Origin: Spartobacteria bacterium UBA695 | GTDB lineage: Bacteria > Verrucomicrobiota > Verrucomicrobiia > Chthoniobacterales > Chthoniobacteraceae | Reading direction: 5' to 3' | Assembly (NCBI GenBank): GCA_002298145.1 | Contig: DBMP01000005.1 | Span: 13,071-77,070, forward strand | Length of the DNA stretch: 64,000 nt | Shown here: positions 1 through 8,758 of the stretch, piece after piece | Layout of the letters: each line of letters begins with the position of its first letter | Position numbering within the stretch: position 1 is the first letter of the stretch | The notes under the pieces: generated by a model | The model's input: only the letters and a program-made list of their open reading frames with translations | Databases searched by the model: none | Told to the model about the DNA's origin: nothing | Made by a program: the position numbers and the translations under genes

Positions 1-1194
1 CTGGACGACGGGCTTGATGGGCAGGCCGAATTTCTGCGCGAACTCGTAGTCGCGCTCATCGTGGGCGGGCACGGCCATGATCGCGCCGGTGCCGTAGCCC
101 TGGAGCACGTAGTCGGCAATCCAGATGGGGATTTTCTCGCCGTTGACGGGATTGATGGCGTAGGCCCCGGTGAAGACGCCCGATTTTTCCTTGGAAAGCT
201 CGGTGCGCTCCAAGTCGCTCTTGCGGGCGGTCTTGGCGCGGTATTCGCGCACGGCGGGCCATTGTTCCTCGGTGGTGATGCGGTCGACGAGGTGATGCTC
301 GGGGGCCACGACCATGTAGGTCGCGCCAAAAAGGGTGTCGGGCCGGGTGGTGAAGACGGTGACGGTCTCCGCGCCGCCTTCGAGCTGGAATTTCACTTCC
401 GCCCCCTCGCTGCGGCCGATCCAGTTTTCCTGGAGAAGCTTGATGGACTGCGGCCAGTCGAGCCCTTCGAGTTCGTCGATGAGGCGCTGGGCAAAGGCGG
501 TGATGCGGAGCATCCATTGGCGCATCGGTCGGCGCTCGACGGGGAAGCCGCCGACCTCGCTCTTGCCGTCGATGACTTCCTCATTGGCCAGCACGGTTCC
601 CAGCTCGGGGCACCAGTTCACCGGGGCCTCGGAGACGTAGGCCAGGCGCACGCGGTCGGGGTCGGAGCCCGTGTAGGTGGAGATCGGCTCGGCCTTGTTC
701 GTAGCGGGGTTGAACCAGGCGTTGTAGAGCTTGAGGAAAATCCACTGGGTCCAGCGGTAATACTCGGGGTTACTGGTGGCGATTTCGCGCGACCAGTCGT
801 AGCCGAAACCGATTTTTTTCAGCTGCGCCTTGAACCGGGCAACGTTCTGGGCCGTGGTCACGGCGGGGTGCTGGCCGGTCTTGATGGCGTACTGCTCGGC
901 GGGCAGGCCGAAGGAGTCCCACCCCATCGGGTGCAGGACGTTGAAGCCGTTCATGCGCTTGTAGCGGCCGATGATGTCGGTGGCGGTGTAGCCCTCCGGG
1001 TGGCCGACGTGCAGGCCCGCGCCGCTCGGGTAGGGGAACATGTCGAGGACGAAGAACTTGGGCCGCGAGGGGTCAAAGCCGGGTTCGCCGGGATTGGCCA
1101 CGCGGAAGGTCTGGTGCTCGTCCCAGTAAGCCTGCCAAAGGGGCTCGAAGAGGTCGAAAGGATACGGTTTGCGCCGGTCGCTGCTGCTGCTCAT
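1..1194 (-). CDS. leuS: Leucyl-tRNA synthetase, N-terminal part
   Basis: Class I aminoacyl-tRNA synthetase that charges tRNA-Leu in the cytoplasm. The reading frame runs from an ATG to the window edge without a stop, giving 398 codons of a protein that is usually over 800 residues, so the C-terminal half lies outside. The HIGH-type signature is seen as PYPSGAGLHVGH near residue 53, and the start of the CP1 editing domain as TTRPDTLFGATY near residue 255. The end reached here (HDERDYEFAQKFGLPIKPV) is also typical of LeuS editing domains. The KMSKS loop is beyond the edge. Identification is secure; the start is the first ATG of the conserved frame. Confidence 0.95.
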   Translation of the reverse strand, partial: MSSSSDRRKPYPFDLFEPLWQAYWDEHQTFRVANPGEPGFDPSRPKFFVLDMFPYPSGAGLHVGHPEGYTATDIIGRYKRMNGFNVLHPMGWDSFGLPAEQYAIKTGQHPAVTTAQNVARFKAQLKKIGFGYDWSREIATSNPEYYRWTQWIFLKLYNAWFNPATNKAEPISTYTGSDPDRVRLAYVSEAPVNWCPELGTVLANEEVIDGKSEVGGFPVERRPMRQWMLRITAFAQRLIDELEGLDWPQSIKLLQENWIGRSEGAEVKFQLEGGAETVTVFTTRPDTLFGATYMVVAPEHHLVDRITTEEQWPAVREYRAKTARKSDLERTELSKEKSGVFTGAYAINPVNGEKIPIWIADYVLQGYGTGAIMAVPAHDERDYEFAQKFGLPIKPVVQ

Positions 1195-1260
1195 AGAAAA
1201 GGAGCCCCACCATGAAAGAGTCGGGGCCAGAGGAAAAGGCAAAAATGCGGAGGGGAAAAC

Positions 1261-2145
1261 CTAGACCCGCTCGGGAAGCACGTGCCGTTCGGAAAGAAGG
1301 ATGCCCACACCGAGGGCCATCAGGGCGGCGGCGGCCAGGAGGTGGGGGGTGACGGGTTCGCCCAGCACAGCCACCGACGCGGCGGCTCCGACAAACGGGG
1401 CGGTGGCAAAGTAGGCGGCGGTGCGCCCGGCCCCGAGCCGCTGGATGGACATGACAAAGACCAGCAGCGCAATGCCGTTGCTGCACGCGCCGACCAGCAG
1501 GGCCGCACCGGTCAGGCTCCAGCCGATGCTCGAACCGACCCGACCCACGCCGAGCGGGAAAAGAAGCAAGGCCGCGAAGAGTCCTTTGAAAATAGCGAAC
1601 TGCGCGGGCTCAACGCCTTTCAGCTGAGCGGTACAGTTGTTGTCGATGGCCCAGCAGAGGCAGGCCCCCGCGACGGCGAACCCGGCCAAAACGCGCCCCT
1701 GCCCGCCCCCCTCATGCAAGGAAACGACGATGCTCCCGAGGGTCACAAGCGCCAGGCCCACGAGGAAACGCACGCCGACTTTCTCCCGGAAAAAGAGCCA
1801 GGCGATGAGCGTGGTAAAGGGGGCCTCCAGGTTAAGGAGCAGCGCGGCGGCGGAACCCGGGGCGTGGGAGATGCCCCAAACGAGCAGCACGGGAGCCATG
1901 GCTCCGCCGATGAGGGTCGATCCGGCAAAGGGGAGCCGGTTTTCGCGGGTGACGAGCGGGCCGATGCGCCAGCGCACCCGCATGACCGCCGCCACCCCGA
2001 GCCCGGAGCCGAGGCTGATCAGCGCGCCGAGCCAGATGGGATCGACCGCGCCAAAGAACAGCTTGATGAGCGGCGTTCCCGCCCCAAAGAGAAGGGCGGC
2101 AAGCAGCGCGAGCAAAGCGCCCTGGCGGTGACGGGTCTGCGGCAT
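1261..2145 (-). CDS. EamA/DMT-family permease
   Basis: Predicted inner-membrane drug/metabolite transporter of 294 residues with about ten hydrophobic helices, formed by two EamA repeats (roughly residues 10-140 and 150-285). The second half carries the usual small-residue-rich helices around IQRLGAGRTAAYFATAPF and a last helix ending in GILLSERH. The substrate cannot be told from sequence. It lies about 65 bp downstream of the leuS start on the same strand and is divergent from the secreted-protein gene to its right. Confidence 0.85.
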   Translation of the reverse strand: MPQTRHRQGALLALLAALLFGAGTPLIKLFFGAVDPIWLGALISLGSGLGVAAVMRVRWRIGPLVTRENRLPFAGSTLIGGAMAPVLLVWGISHAPGSAAALLLNLEAPFTTLIAWLFFREKVGVRFLVGLALVTLGSIVVSLHEGGGQGRVLAGFAVAGACLCWAIDNNCTAQLKGVEPAQFAIFKGLFAALLLFPLGVGRVGSSIGWSLTGAALLVGACSNGIALLVFVMSIQRLGAGRTAAYFATAPFVGAAASVAVLGEPVTPHLLAAAALMALGVGILLSERHVLPERV

Positions 2146-2328
2146 GGAGGCTCGAAGCTAAAGGTCGGGGGCGCAATTGCCAACTCTTTCGCCAAAACGA
2201 GCATTGGCAAACCGCGGCCCATTCCCCATATTCGGTTCTGCGATGACTTTCCCGGCTCCGGCTTTGCGCTTTTGCACTTTCCGTCTGGCCACGATGGAGG
2301 TTCCCCCCCGGCCCACCGCTTTAAAGAC

Positions 2329-3579
2329 ATGAAAGCCTTTCCCCTCTGCCTGGCGGTTCTCTTTTGCGGGCTCTCCGCGCTGGCGGCGGGCGAGGTCTCC
2401 ACCTCCGGCACCGGCTCCGGCGAAGGGGCTTGTTTCCACTCCTACAACCGGAAATGGGAGCTGTGGGCTAGCTGGACCACTGAGCACCGCAGCTCCTCGG
2501 ACTGCCATCTCGTCCACACCCCCTCGGGCAAGTCCTACCCGCTGATGATCTTTGGCAAACCCCAAGATATGGACGCGCTTTGGAGCCCGGACGAGCGCTA
2601 TGTCGCGATTTTCGACGGGACGGAGACCCAGGTTTTCTCGCTGGAAAACGATAAACCCACGGCGCTCGGCAGCCCGTACCGGCACGGGCTGGAGGGCGGG
2701 GAGCCGTTCGAGGTTTCGCTGCTCAAGGAGAAGGAGAAGCCGCGCTTTGACCCCAAGGACGAGGGGACGCTCTGCACGGTGCGCCCCCGGCAGTGGGCGG
2801 GCGCGCAGGACCTGGTATTCGCCTGTGATTTAAAGGGCAAACTGCGTGCGACGAGCAGCCAGCCCACGCAAACCCTGCACGTGCTGGCGGCGGTGACGAT
2901 CCGCGTGGGGCAGCCGGGCAAGGAGCGCATCGTGAGCGGGAAATACGAGGCCTACGACATCGGCGAACCAACGGCCTTCGGGCCGCCACTCGCGCCCATT
3001 CCCATGGCCCGCCCGGATCAGGCACCCGAGGGGCTCCAACCGGACCAGGAACCGGAGGCGCGCGGCTTGCAGCTCGTCCACTATGGCGACGGGCAGGGCC
3101 GCCACGAAATCTGGTTGAAAGACTACGCGGCGAAGCAAATGACGCGGCTCTATGAGTACGACCGAAGCGCGATGGCTTCCCTCTCCGGAGATGGCAACAC
3201 GGTGGTGATCACCGACCGCTTTGCCAGCAATGCGTCGAAGATTGCCCTGCTGCTGAAGGATCAGCAGGGGCGCTGGCACCAGGTGAACACGGACGGGGTC
3301 GCGCAGGCGGGGCTGGAGCTCATGCGGCAGGTTTTCTCGCTTAAGAAGACGCCGAATATCGACCATCTCTACTGCAACGTGCCCGAGCCGCCGGAGGACG
3401 GCTCCCAGGTAATCGACGTGGTGATCTGGGGCTACGAAAGCGGCGTCCAGAATCTGGACCACTGGTTCTTCAGCTACGATCTGGCGGCGGGGAAGGCGTT
3501 CGTTGCCGACGAGGCAGCCACCCGCAAGGCTGGCCTGCCACTGCACCCGATGAGCCGCGCCGAGGCCCGGGAGAAATAG
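2329..3579 (+). CDS. Secreted beta-propeller-like protein of unknown function
   Basis: The product is 416 residues starting MKAFPLCLAVLFCGLSALAAG, a clear signal peptide with likely cleavage after LAA. The mature part has repeated segments of the type LWSPDERYVAIFDG and MASLSGDGNTVVITDRFASN, reminiscent of WD40/TolB-like propeller blades. The frame stays open far upstream, but the signal peptide and the divergent promoter gap to the EamA gene fix the start at this ATG. One of only two rightward genes left of 22.7 kb. No enzymatic motif is visible; function unknown. Confidence 0.75.
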   Translation: MKAFPLCLAVLFCGLSALAAGEVSTSGTGSGEGACFHSYNRKWELWASWTTEHRSSSDCHLVHTPSGKSYPLMIFGKPQDMDALWSPDERYVAIFDGTETQVFSLENDKPTALGSPYRHGLEGGEPFEVSLLKEKEKPRFDPKDEGTLCTVRPRQWAGAQDLVFACDLKGKLRATSSQPTQTLHVLAAVTIRVGQPGKERIVSGKYEAYDIGEPTAFGPPLAPIPMARPDQAPEGLQPDQEPEARGLQLVHYGDGQGRHEIWLKDYAAKQMTRLYEYDRSAMASLSGDGNTVVITDRFASNASKIALLLKDQQGRWHQVNTDGVAQAGLELMRQVFSLKKTPNIDHLYCNVPEPPEDGSQVIDVVIWGYESGVQNLDHWFFSYDLAAGKAFVADEAATRKAGLPLHPMSRAEAREK

Positions 3580-3611
3580 AAAAACGGCGGTCGCAGCGGT
3601 CGAGGAGAGAA

Positions 3612-3708
3612 TTACTTTTTGAAATACTTCAGCAGACTACTGACCTTTTGTGGAATCAAATCGTTGAGCGTTACACCAAGCACTCTTGCAATAAGGAGCA
3701 GTTTGCGT
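3612..3708 (-). pseudogene. 3' remnant of an XRE-type regulator
   Basis: A short leftward frame ends KLLLIARVLGVTLNDLIPQK plus twelve more residues and a stop. The LLxIARVLGVxLxDLI pattern is the last helix of XRE-family helix-turn-helix domains. Going upstream the homology stops exactly where a composite palindromic repeat begins, so the 5' part of the gene was lost or replaced. Family recognition rests on one helix only, hence modest confidence. Confidence 0.45.
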
Positions 3709-3796
3709 CCTCGTTCCCAATCTCCAGATTGGGAACGTCTGTGGAGGCGAATTTCTGATTCGCAGCGGTGGGGGAATCTGTAGATTCGCAACGAGG
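3709..3796. repeat. Composite hairpin repeat, copy R1 (short form)
   Basis: Begins with the palindrome arms CGTTCCCAATC and GATTGGGAACG around a TCCA loop, followed by hairpins with GCGAAT/ATTCGC and GAATC/GATTC arms, ending GCAACGAGG. The same architecture recurs near 31.9, 47.5, 55.8 and 60.4 kb. This copy lacks a good terminal GTTACGAATC hairpin. It sits in the gap between two convergent genes. Confidence 0.85.
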
Positions 3797-3897
3797 AAAA
3801 ACGAGGGAAAAGTGAACTCCACAAAAAAATTTTAAGAGAATTGCATTTTGTGCCACTAGTGGCACCCGTTTCGTTTTTTTATCTAGTAATATCCACG

Positions 3898-3970
3898 TTG
3901 CCCTGGGAAGCCCCGCGCCAAAACGCGGCCGGACGCGGAGAATCACCCGTTGATTCTCCGCGTCTTTTTT
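3898..3970 (+). ncRNA. Small-RNA-like element, copy D1
   Basis: A 73-base stretch conserved with an element at 32.1 kb: TTGCCC, then GGAAGCCC, a small hairpin (CCGCG/CGCGG), then a strong 13-bp hairpin (GACGCGGAGAATC with GATTCTCCGCGTC) at 3932-3964 followed by six T. A -10-like TAGTAAT lies at 3884-3890. It could be a short transcript with its own terminator, or only a terminator module. No protein-coding function is apparent. Confidence 0.5.
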
Positions 3971-3991
3971 CCCCTCACCGGGCACAAAAAA

Positions 3992-4018
3992 ACGGCAGCC
4001 AGTTTCCCGGCTGCCGTT
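3992..4018 (-). terminator. Intrinsic terminator of tkt
   Basis: A 9-bp stem (ACGGCAGCC / GGCTGCCGT) with an 8-base loop lies 26 bp after the tkt stop codon. Read on the minus strand it is followed directly by a run of seven T. Confidence 0.85.
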
Positions 4019-4043
4019 GAATTTTTTTACCGTGGGCGGGCTG

Positions 4044-6026
4044 CTATTTGAGCGCCTTGACGGTGGCGACGACGTTCGCGGCGGTCATGCCCAGGATTTC
4101 CATGACCTGGTTGCCCGGGGCGCTGATGCCGAAGCGGTCGATGCCGATCACGGTGCCGTCGAGCCCAACGTATTTGTACCAAAGGCCGGTGACGCCCGCT
4201 TCGATGGCCACGCGGCGGCGGCTCGAAGACGGTAACACGGATTCTTTGTACTCGGCGCTCTGGCGGTCGAACCGGAACATGCTCGGCACGGAGACGACGC
4301 GCACGCCCGCGCCCAGCTCTTTGGCGGCGGCGACGGCGTGCTGCACTTCGCTGCCCGCGGCCAGGAGGATCAGCTCCAGCGGGGCGGTTTCCCGGACCAG
4401 CACGTAGGCTCCCTTGGCCACGCCTTCGCGGCGGGCTTCCACGGGGGCGAAGCTCAGGTTCGCCACGGCCTGGCGGGTGAGGATGAGGGCGGTGGGGCCG
4501 TCGAGGCGCTGGTAGGCGGCGGCAAAGGCTCCGGCGGTTTCCTCGGGGTCGGCGGGGCGGATGACGTCGAGGTTCGGGATGACCCGCAGGCCGCTGACGG
4601 TCTCCACGGGCTGATGGGTGGGGCCGTCCTCGCCCACGCCGATGCTGTCGTGGGTGAAGATGTAGCCGACGGGCAGCTTGGCCAGTGCGGCGACGCGGAT
4701 GGAGGGCCGCAGGTAATCGGCGAAAACCAGGAACGTGGCGCCCGAGGGACGGAAGATGCCGTCGTAGGCGATGCCGTTCAGGATGCCGCCCATGGCATGC
4801 TCGCGGATGCCGTAGCGGACGTTGCGCCCGGCGTAGTCGGCCTGCGACCAGTCGCCCCCGCCCTGGATGTAGTTAAGGGTGGAGCCGTAGAGGTCGGCGG
4901 AGCCGCTGACGACGAGCGGAAGGGCCTGGGCGATGGGCTGGAGGACGTCGCTGCCTGCTTTGCGGGTGGCGATTTTGGCATCGGCCGGGAAGGCGGGGAT
5001 GCGGGAGGCGAGGTCGGCGGGGATTTCCTGGGCGACGCCGCTATCGAGCAGGGCGGCTTTGTCGGGGTTGGCGGCGCGCCAAGCTTCGTAGGTGGCCTTC
5101 CAGGCTTCGTAGTCGGCCTGGCGGGCTTTTTTGACGTCGGAGAAATACGCTTTGGTGTCGCAGGAGACGTAGAAGGAATCCTCCGGCAGGCCGAGGCCTT
5201 TCTTGGCGGCTTGGGCGAACTTCGCACCGCCTTCGCCGTGGCCTTTGCTGGTGCCAGCGACTTCGGGGATGCCCTGGCCGATGACGGTCTTGGCGATGAT
5301 GATCTGGGGCTTGCCGCTCTTGGCGTTTCTGGCCCGTTCAAAGGCGGCCAGGAAGGCTTCGATATCGTGGCCGTCGACGGTCTGAACGCCCCATTGGAGG
5401 GAGCCGAAGCGCTTGGGCGTTTCGTCGTTCTGCGAGGCGTCGGCCATGGCGTCCAGGGTGACGTCGTTGGAATCGTAAATGAGGATGAGGTTATCGAGCC
5501 CGGCGTGCCCGGCAAAGGCGCACGCTTCCTGGGCGACGCCCTCCTGCATGCAGCCGTCCCCGGCCAGAACGATGACTTTCTGGTTGAAAATGGTGTGCTC
5601 GGGGGTGTTGAAGCGGGCGGCGGCCATTTTGCCGGAAACGGCGTAGCCGACGGCGTTGGCGATGCCCTGGCCGAGCGGGCCGGTGGTGGCTTCGACGCCC
5701 GGGGTCTCGCGGAACTCGGGGTGGCCGGGGGTCTTGCTGCCCAGCACGCGGAAGTTGCTCACTTCTTCGATGGAAAGATCGTACCCGGCGATGTGGAGCC
5801 AGGAGTAAAGGAACATGGAGCCATGCCCGGCGGAGAGGATAAAGCGATCGCGGCCCAGCCACTTTGGCTCGGAGGGGTTATACCGCAGGGCCTCGCCAAA
5901 AAGGGCGGCACCAATCTCGGCGCATCCCAGCGGCAGCCCGAGGTGCCCGGAGGAACATTTGTGGACGGCGTCAATCGCCAGACCGCGCGCTTCGTTGGCG
6001 GCTTGTTTCAGACTTTCGAGTTTCAT
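4044..6026 (-). CDS. tkt: Transketolase
   Basis: Thiamine-diphosphate enzyme of the non-oxidative pentose phosphate pathway that moves two-carbon units between ketose and aldose phosphates. The 660-residue length is normal for the family. Visible hallmarks are HKCSSGHLGLPLGCAEI near the N-terminus, RDRFILSAGHGSMFLY, the ThDP/metal motif GDGCMQEG ending in DSNDVTLDA, and the pyrimidine-domain REHAMGGILNG. The ATG at MKLESL is preferred to a TTG three codons upstream. No clear Shine-Dalgarno precedes it. A strong terminator follows. Confidence 0.95.
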   Translation of the reverse strand: MKLESLKQAANEARGLAIDAVHKCSSGHLGLPLGCAEIGAALFGEALRYNPSEPKWLGRDRFILSAGHGSMFLYSWLHIAGYDLSIEEVSNFRVLGSKTPGHPEFRETPGVEATTGPLGQGIANAVGYAVSGKMAAARFNTPEHTIFNQKVIVLAGDGCMQEGVAQEACAFAGHAGLDNLILIYDSNDVTLDAMADASQNDETPKRFGSLQWGVQTVDGHDIEAFLAAFERARNAKSGKPQIIIAKTVIGQGIPEVAGTSKGHGEGGAKFAQAAKKGLGLPEDSFYVSCDTKAYFSDVKKARQADYEAWKATYEAWRAANPDKAALLDSGVAQEIPADLASRIPAFPADAKIATRKAGSDVLQPIAQALPLVVSGSADLYGSTLNYIQGGGDWSQADYAGRNVRYGIREHAMGGILNGIAYDGIFRPSGATFLVFADYLRPSIRVAALAKLPVGYIFTHDSIGVGEDGPTHQPVETVSGLRVIPNLDVIRPADPEETAGAFAAAYQRLDGPTALILTRQAVANLSFAPVEARREGVAKGAYVLVRETAPLELILLAAGSEVQHAVAAAKELGAGVRVVSVPSMFRFDRQSAEYKESVLPSSSRRRVAIEAGVTGLWYKYVGLDGTVIGIDRFGISAPGNQVMEILGMTAANVVATVKALK

Positions 6027-6144
6027 TAAGAACAATGGTTGGGTTTGAAGAAGAGGATTTTGGATCAGGCTATGAAGAGCTGGGGGGAAGTCAACGTTTT
6101 AGCTTTTTTAAGCACCTTTACAGTAAACCTCGGCGTCCGACAGG

Positions 6145-7056
6145 CTAGCACAAGACGCCCCGCGCGGCCAGGCGGGCTTTGAGCTCGGCTTCGTAGCGGA
6201 GGATGGCGCGGTCTTCGACGGCGTTCATCGTGGCGTCGTTCTCGCGCCAGGTATCCATGGTGCGCGGGTTCTCCATGCCCCAGCGGTCGACGTAGCCGCG
6301 GCCGAATTTCGCCAGGCCGTCTTCGTAGGATTTGGACCAGTAATGGTTGATCCGGAGGATTTCGTTGACCGGCCCGGGCCCTTTGGAGGCGGAGACGGGC
6401 CGGAACTGCTCATCGACGGCGCTCTGGCCATGGCGGTAGAGCCAGTAATGCGTGGAGGGCTTGGCGCGCAGGATCCGGCGTGGGTTGACGATGCTCTTGA
6501 TCAACCGGAAGGGCTGCTCCTGGGCGCGGGTGTAGTTGCTGATGACGAGGCCGGGGGGCCGGGTGCGGTGGCCGCTGGAGCCGAACATCCGCCAGTAGAC
6601 AGCTACGGCGGGATGGGCGCGGTACGGTTCGAGGGCCTCGGCGAGGGAGGGGGCTTTGACGGGGAAGAGGAATTCGTCGTCGTCGAGGAAGGCGATCCAC
6701 TGGGCGAATTTCCCGTACTGGGCCACGCAATGCTCTTCGGCTGACGGGCTGGCGGGGACCCGGGGCCACTCGTGGAGGGTGACGAGGCCGTCGCGCAGGT
6801 ACGGAGCCAGGGCGCTTGAGTAGTCGTCCTGTGAGTTGTTGTTGTAGAGGTAGAAATGCTCGACACCCACGAGGTGGTGGAACTCCAGCCACTCGGGCAG
6901 ATAGCGGGCGGCGTTTTTGAACCGCAGGCAGGCGGCGACGCGGTAGCGGATCTGGCGGCGGCTCCGGAAATCGGTGACGGCGCGCGAGGCGCTCCCGAGC
7001 AGCTCGCGCTTGAATTTGAGCTTTAGCTTGCGAAGGGCGGGGAAGAGAACGGGCAT
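6145..7056 (-). CDS. GT92-like glycosyltransferase (DUF23-type)
   Basis: About 303 residues with the glycosyltransferase family 92 pattern: YRVAACLRFKNAARYLPEWL, then VGVEHFYLYNNNSQDD, and the DXD-like metal site in WIAFLDDDEFLFP near the middle. Such proteins transfer hexoses to surface glycans; the acceptor here is unknown. The frame remains open for 34 more codons upstream, toward the divergent nth gene; the ATG at MPVLFPALRKL is chosen because homology-like sequence begins just after it. Soluble, with no membrane segment. Confidence 0.75.
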   Translation of the reverse strand: MPVLFPALRKLKLKFKRELLGSASRAVTDFRSRRQIRYRVAACLRFKNAARYLPEWLEFHHLVGVEHFYLYNNNSQDDYSSALAPYLRDGLVTLHEWPRVPASPSAEEHCVAQYGKFAQWIAFLDDDEFLFPVKAPSLAEALEPYRAHPAVAVYWRMFGSSGHRTRPPGLVISNYTRAQEQPFRLIKSIVNPRRILRAKPSTHYWLYRHGQSAVDEQFRPVSASKGPGPVNEILRINHYWSKSYEDGLAKFGRGYVDRWGMENPRTMDTWRENDATMNAVEDRAILRYEAELKARLAARGVLC

Positions 7057-7172
7057 TCTCTCGATTCGTATCCGGAGGGCTCGCCGCTCGGAAAAAAAAG
7101 CCGCTTCCGGCGCTGCCTTCGGGGTGATTCTGTGCGATGCTTCCGAAAACACAGGCAATCTTTATCCCATCC

Positions 7173-7835
7173 ATGAACCGATCTGAACGCATCACCGCGC
7201 TGCTTAAAGTCCTCCCGAGTGTCTACCCCAACGCCCATTGCGAGCTGGTCTCCGACAATCCCTTCCAGCTGCTCATCTCGACGGTGCTCTCGGCTCAGTG
7301 TACGGACAAGCGGGTAAATATGGTGACGGAAACGCTTTTCAAGGATTACCCCTCGCCCGCGGCTTTCGCCAAGGTGAGCCAGGAGGACCTGGAAGATGCG
7401 ATCCGCTCCACCGGTTTTTTCCACAATAAGGCGAAGAACATCCGGGCGCTCTGCGCGGCACTGATCGAACGCTACAATGGCCAGGTGCCCGCCGATATGG
7501 AGGCGCTCACCGCCCTTCCAGGGGTGGGCCGCAAGACGGCTAACGTGGTCCTGGGCAACGGCTTCGGGCTCAATGAAGGGGTGGTGGTGGATACTCACGT
7601 GGCCCGGCTCTCCGGGCGGCTGGGGCTGACGAAGGAGACCGATCCCGCAAAGATTGAGCAGGATCTCATGGCGCTGGTGCCGCGCGCTGATTGGACGAAC
7701 TTTAGCCACTGGCTGATCTGGCATGGCCGCCGCCGCTGCGCCGCCCGCAACCCGGACTGCGCCGGATGCGAGTTGAAGGACCTCTGCCCCAGTGCCTTCA
7801 AGGTGGGCAAGGACGGGAAGGTTGCTGGGAAATAG
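7173..7835 (+). CDS. nth: Endonuclease III
   Basis: Base-excision-repair DNA glycosylase/AP lyase acting on oxidised pyrimidines. The 220-residue product has the helix-hairpin-helix LPGVGRKTANVVLGN with the catalytic lysine, the catalytic aspartate in VVDTHVARLSGRLG, and a C-terminal 4Fe-4S cluster motif C-x6-C-x2-C-x5-C (CAARNPDCAGCELKDLC). The start at MNRSERIT matches the usual family N-terminus better than the ATG 36 bases upstream. Convergent with the pseudopilin gene, 75 bp away. Confidence 0.95.
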   Translation: MNRSERITALLKVLPSVYPNAHCELVSDNPFQLLISTVLSAQCTDKRVNMVTETLFKDYPSPAAFAKVSQEDLEDAIRSTGFFHNKAKNIRALCAALIERYNGQVPADMEALTALPGVGRKTANVVLGNGFGLNEGVVVDTHVARLSGRLGLTKETDPAKIEQDLMALVPRADWTNFSHWLIWHGRRRCAARNPDCAGCELKDLCPSAFKVGKDGKVAGK

Positions 7836-7856
7836 CGCTTCCAAGGCACAAAAAAA

Positions 7857-7884
7857 ACCAGCCGCCCGTTTCCAGGCGGCTGGT
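7857..7884 (-). terminator. Intrinsic terminator of the pseudopilin gene
   Basis: Hairpin with arms ACCAGCCGCC and GGCGGCTGGT separated by a short loop, followed on the minus strand by eight T, 26 bp after the pseudopilin stop. Confidence 0.85.
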
Positions 7885-7910
7885 GTTAAGTTCAAGAGTC
7901 TATCCAAGGA

Positions 7911-8342
7911 CTACTTATCGGTAGAAGCAAACGGCAGCCAGAAGTTGGTGCCGTCAACAACGCTCTTGTACCGGGCATAGGTAGCGTCCGGAACCGTCAG
8001 AGTTCCGCCAACAGTTGCTGAAGTAAAAAGCGTATTGCTCCCGGTATCGTATACCGTTCCATTCGTCAACTGAGTGGCCAGCACGGAGTTGGACTTTACA
8101 TACGAAGCCAAGTTGGCAGCGGCGATAGTGCCGCCGGTCGCGATGTTCTTCTCCAGCGTGTACTGGTCAATCGCTGCGTCAATCAGCTGGAGGCTGGTTT
8201 TATCTGCGGTGGCCTGCGCGCGCAGACGAGCCCGCATAATGTTCGGAGCGGCGAGCGTCGCCAGGAGGGCAATGATCGCCACGACAATCATGATTTCCAC
8301 GAGGGTGAAGCCCCCGCGAGTTTGTTTGATTTTCTGGAGCAT
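7911..8342 (-). CDS. Type II secretion / type IV pilin-like pseudopilin
   Basis: A 143-residue prepilin-like protein. After a short basic leader (MLQKIKQTRGG) comes the class III cleavage site and N-methylated helix FTLVEIMIVVAIIALLATLA with the conserved Glu at mature position 5. The rest is Ala/Thr-rich and predicted to be extracellular. Such proteins are abundant in Verrucomicrobiota and may form pseudopili or be secreted. No other secretion gene is adjacent, so its machine is elsewhere. A terminator follows. The start is the ATG closest to the leader; the frame is open further upstream. Confidence 0.85.
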   Translation of the reverse strand: MLQKIKQTRGGFTLVEIMIVVAIIALLATLAAPNIMRARLRAQATADKTSLQLIDAAIDQYTLEKNIATGGTIAAANLASYVKSNSVLATQLTNGTVYDTGSNTLFTSATVGGTLTVPDATYARYKSVVDGTNFWLPFASTDK

Positions 8343-8704
8343 ATTTTTTTTGGTGGTTGAGTTGGTGGTGCCAGCCCACTTGCCGACGCCTACGGGAGTT
8401 ATAAAAGCATCTCGTGCGCCCATGCAATGCCAGCTTTTGTTTTTCCCATGGCACGGTGGCCTGTGACACTAGGTAATAACAAGTTCTACAGAGGGATACG
8501 CTCTGCCCGGCTGGAAAATATTTCTGGCGGTTTGGTGAAATTGTTATCTCATTTGCGAGGTTGCTTTTTCAAAAATGGGAAATCTCTCGTTTTTGCTCTC
8601 ATTTTTACCCCTTTTCCGGGCCCCGGCTCCGATTATAATTTCCTCAAATTTCCGGTTGCAAATAGAGCAGAATTTATTATCTTTACACCTGTTTCCCCTA
8701 TGAA
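8343..8704. other. Gene-free stretch upstream of the pseudopilin gene
   Basis: About 360 bp with locally A/T-rich sequence. I see no credible coding frame. A promoter-like pair on the plus strand, TTGCAA at about 8657 and TATCTT sixteen bases later, points toward the hairpin at 8705-8744. The promoter of the leftward pseudopilin gene should also lie here but is not clear. Confidence 0.4.
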
Positions 8705-8744
8705 AGAAGGCGCAAGGTTTAGACACCTTGCGCCTTCTGTTTTT
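8705..8744 (+). terminator. Strong hairpin with T-run
   Basis: A 13-bp stem, AGAAGGCGCAAGG with CCTTGCGCCTTCT, is followed on the plus strand by G and six T. It lies directly after the tilS stop (minus strand), where the T-run is weaker, so it may serve tilS in reverse or end a short plus-strand transcript starting near 8685. Confidence 0.65.
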
Positions 8745-8758
8745 TACAGGTTTGCTTC

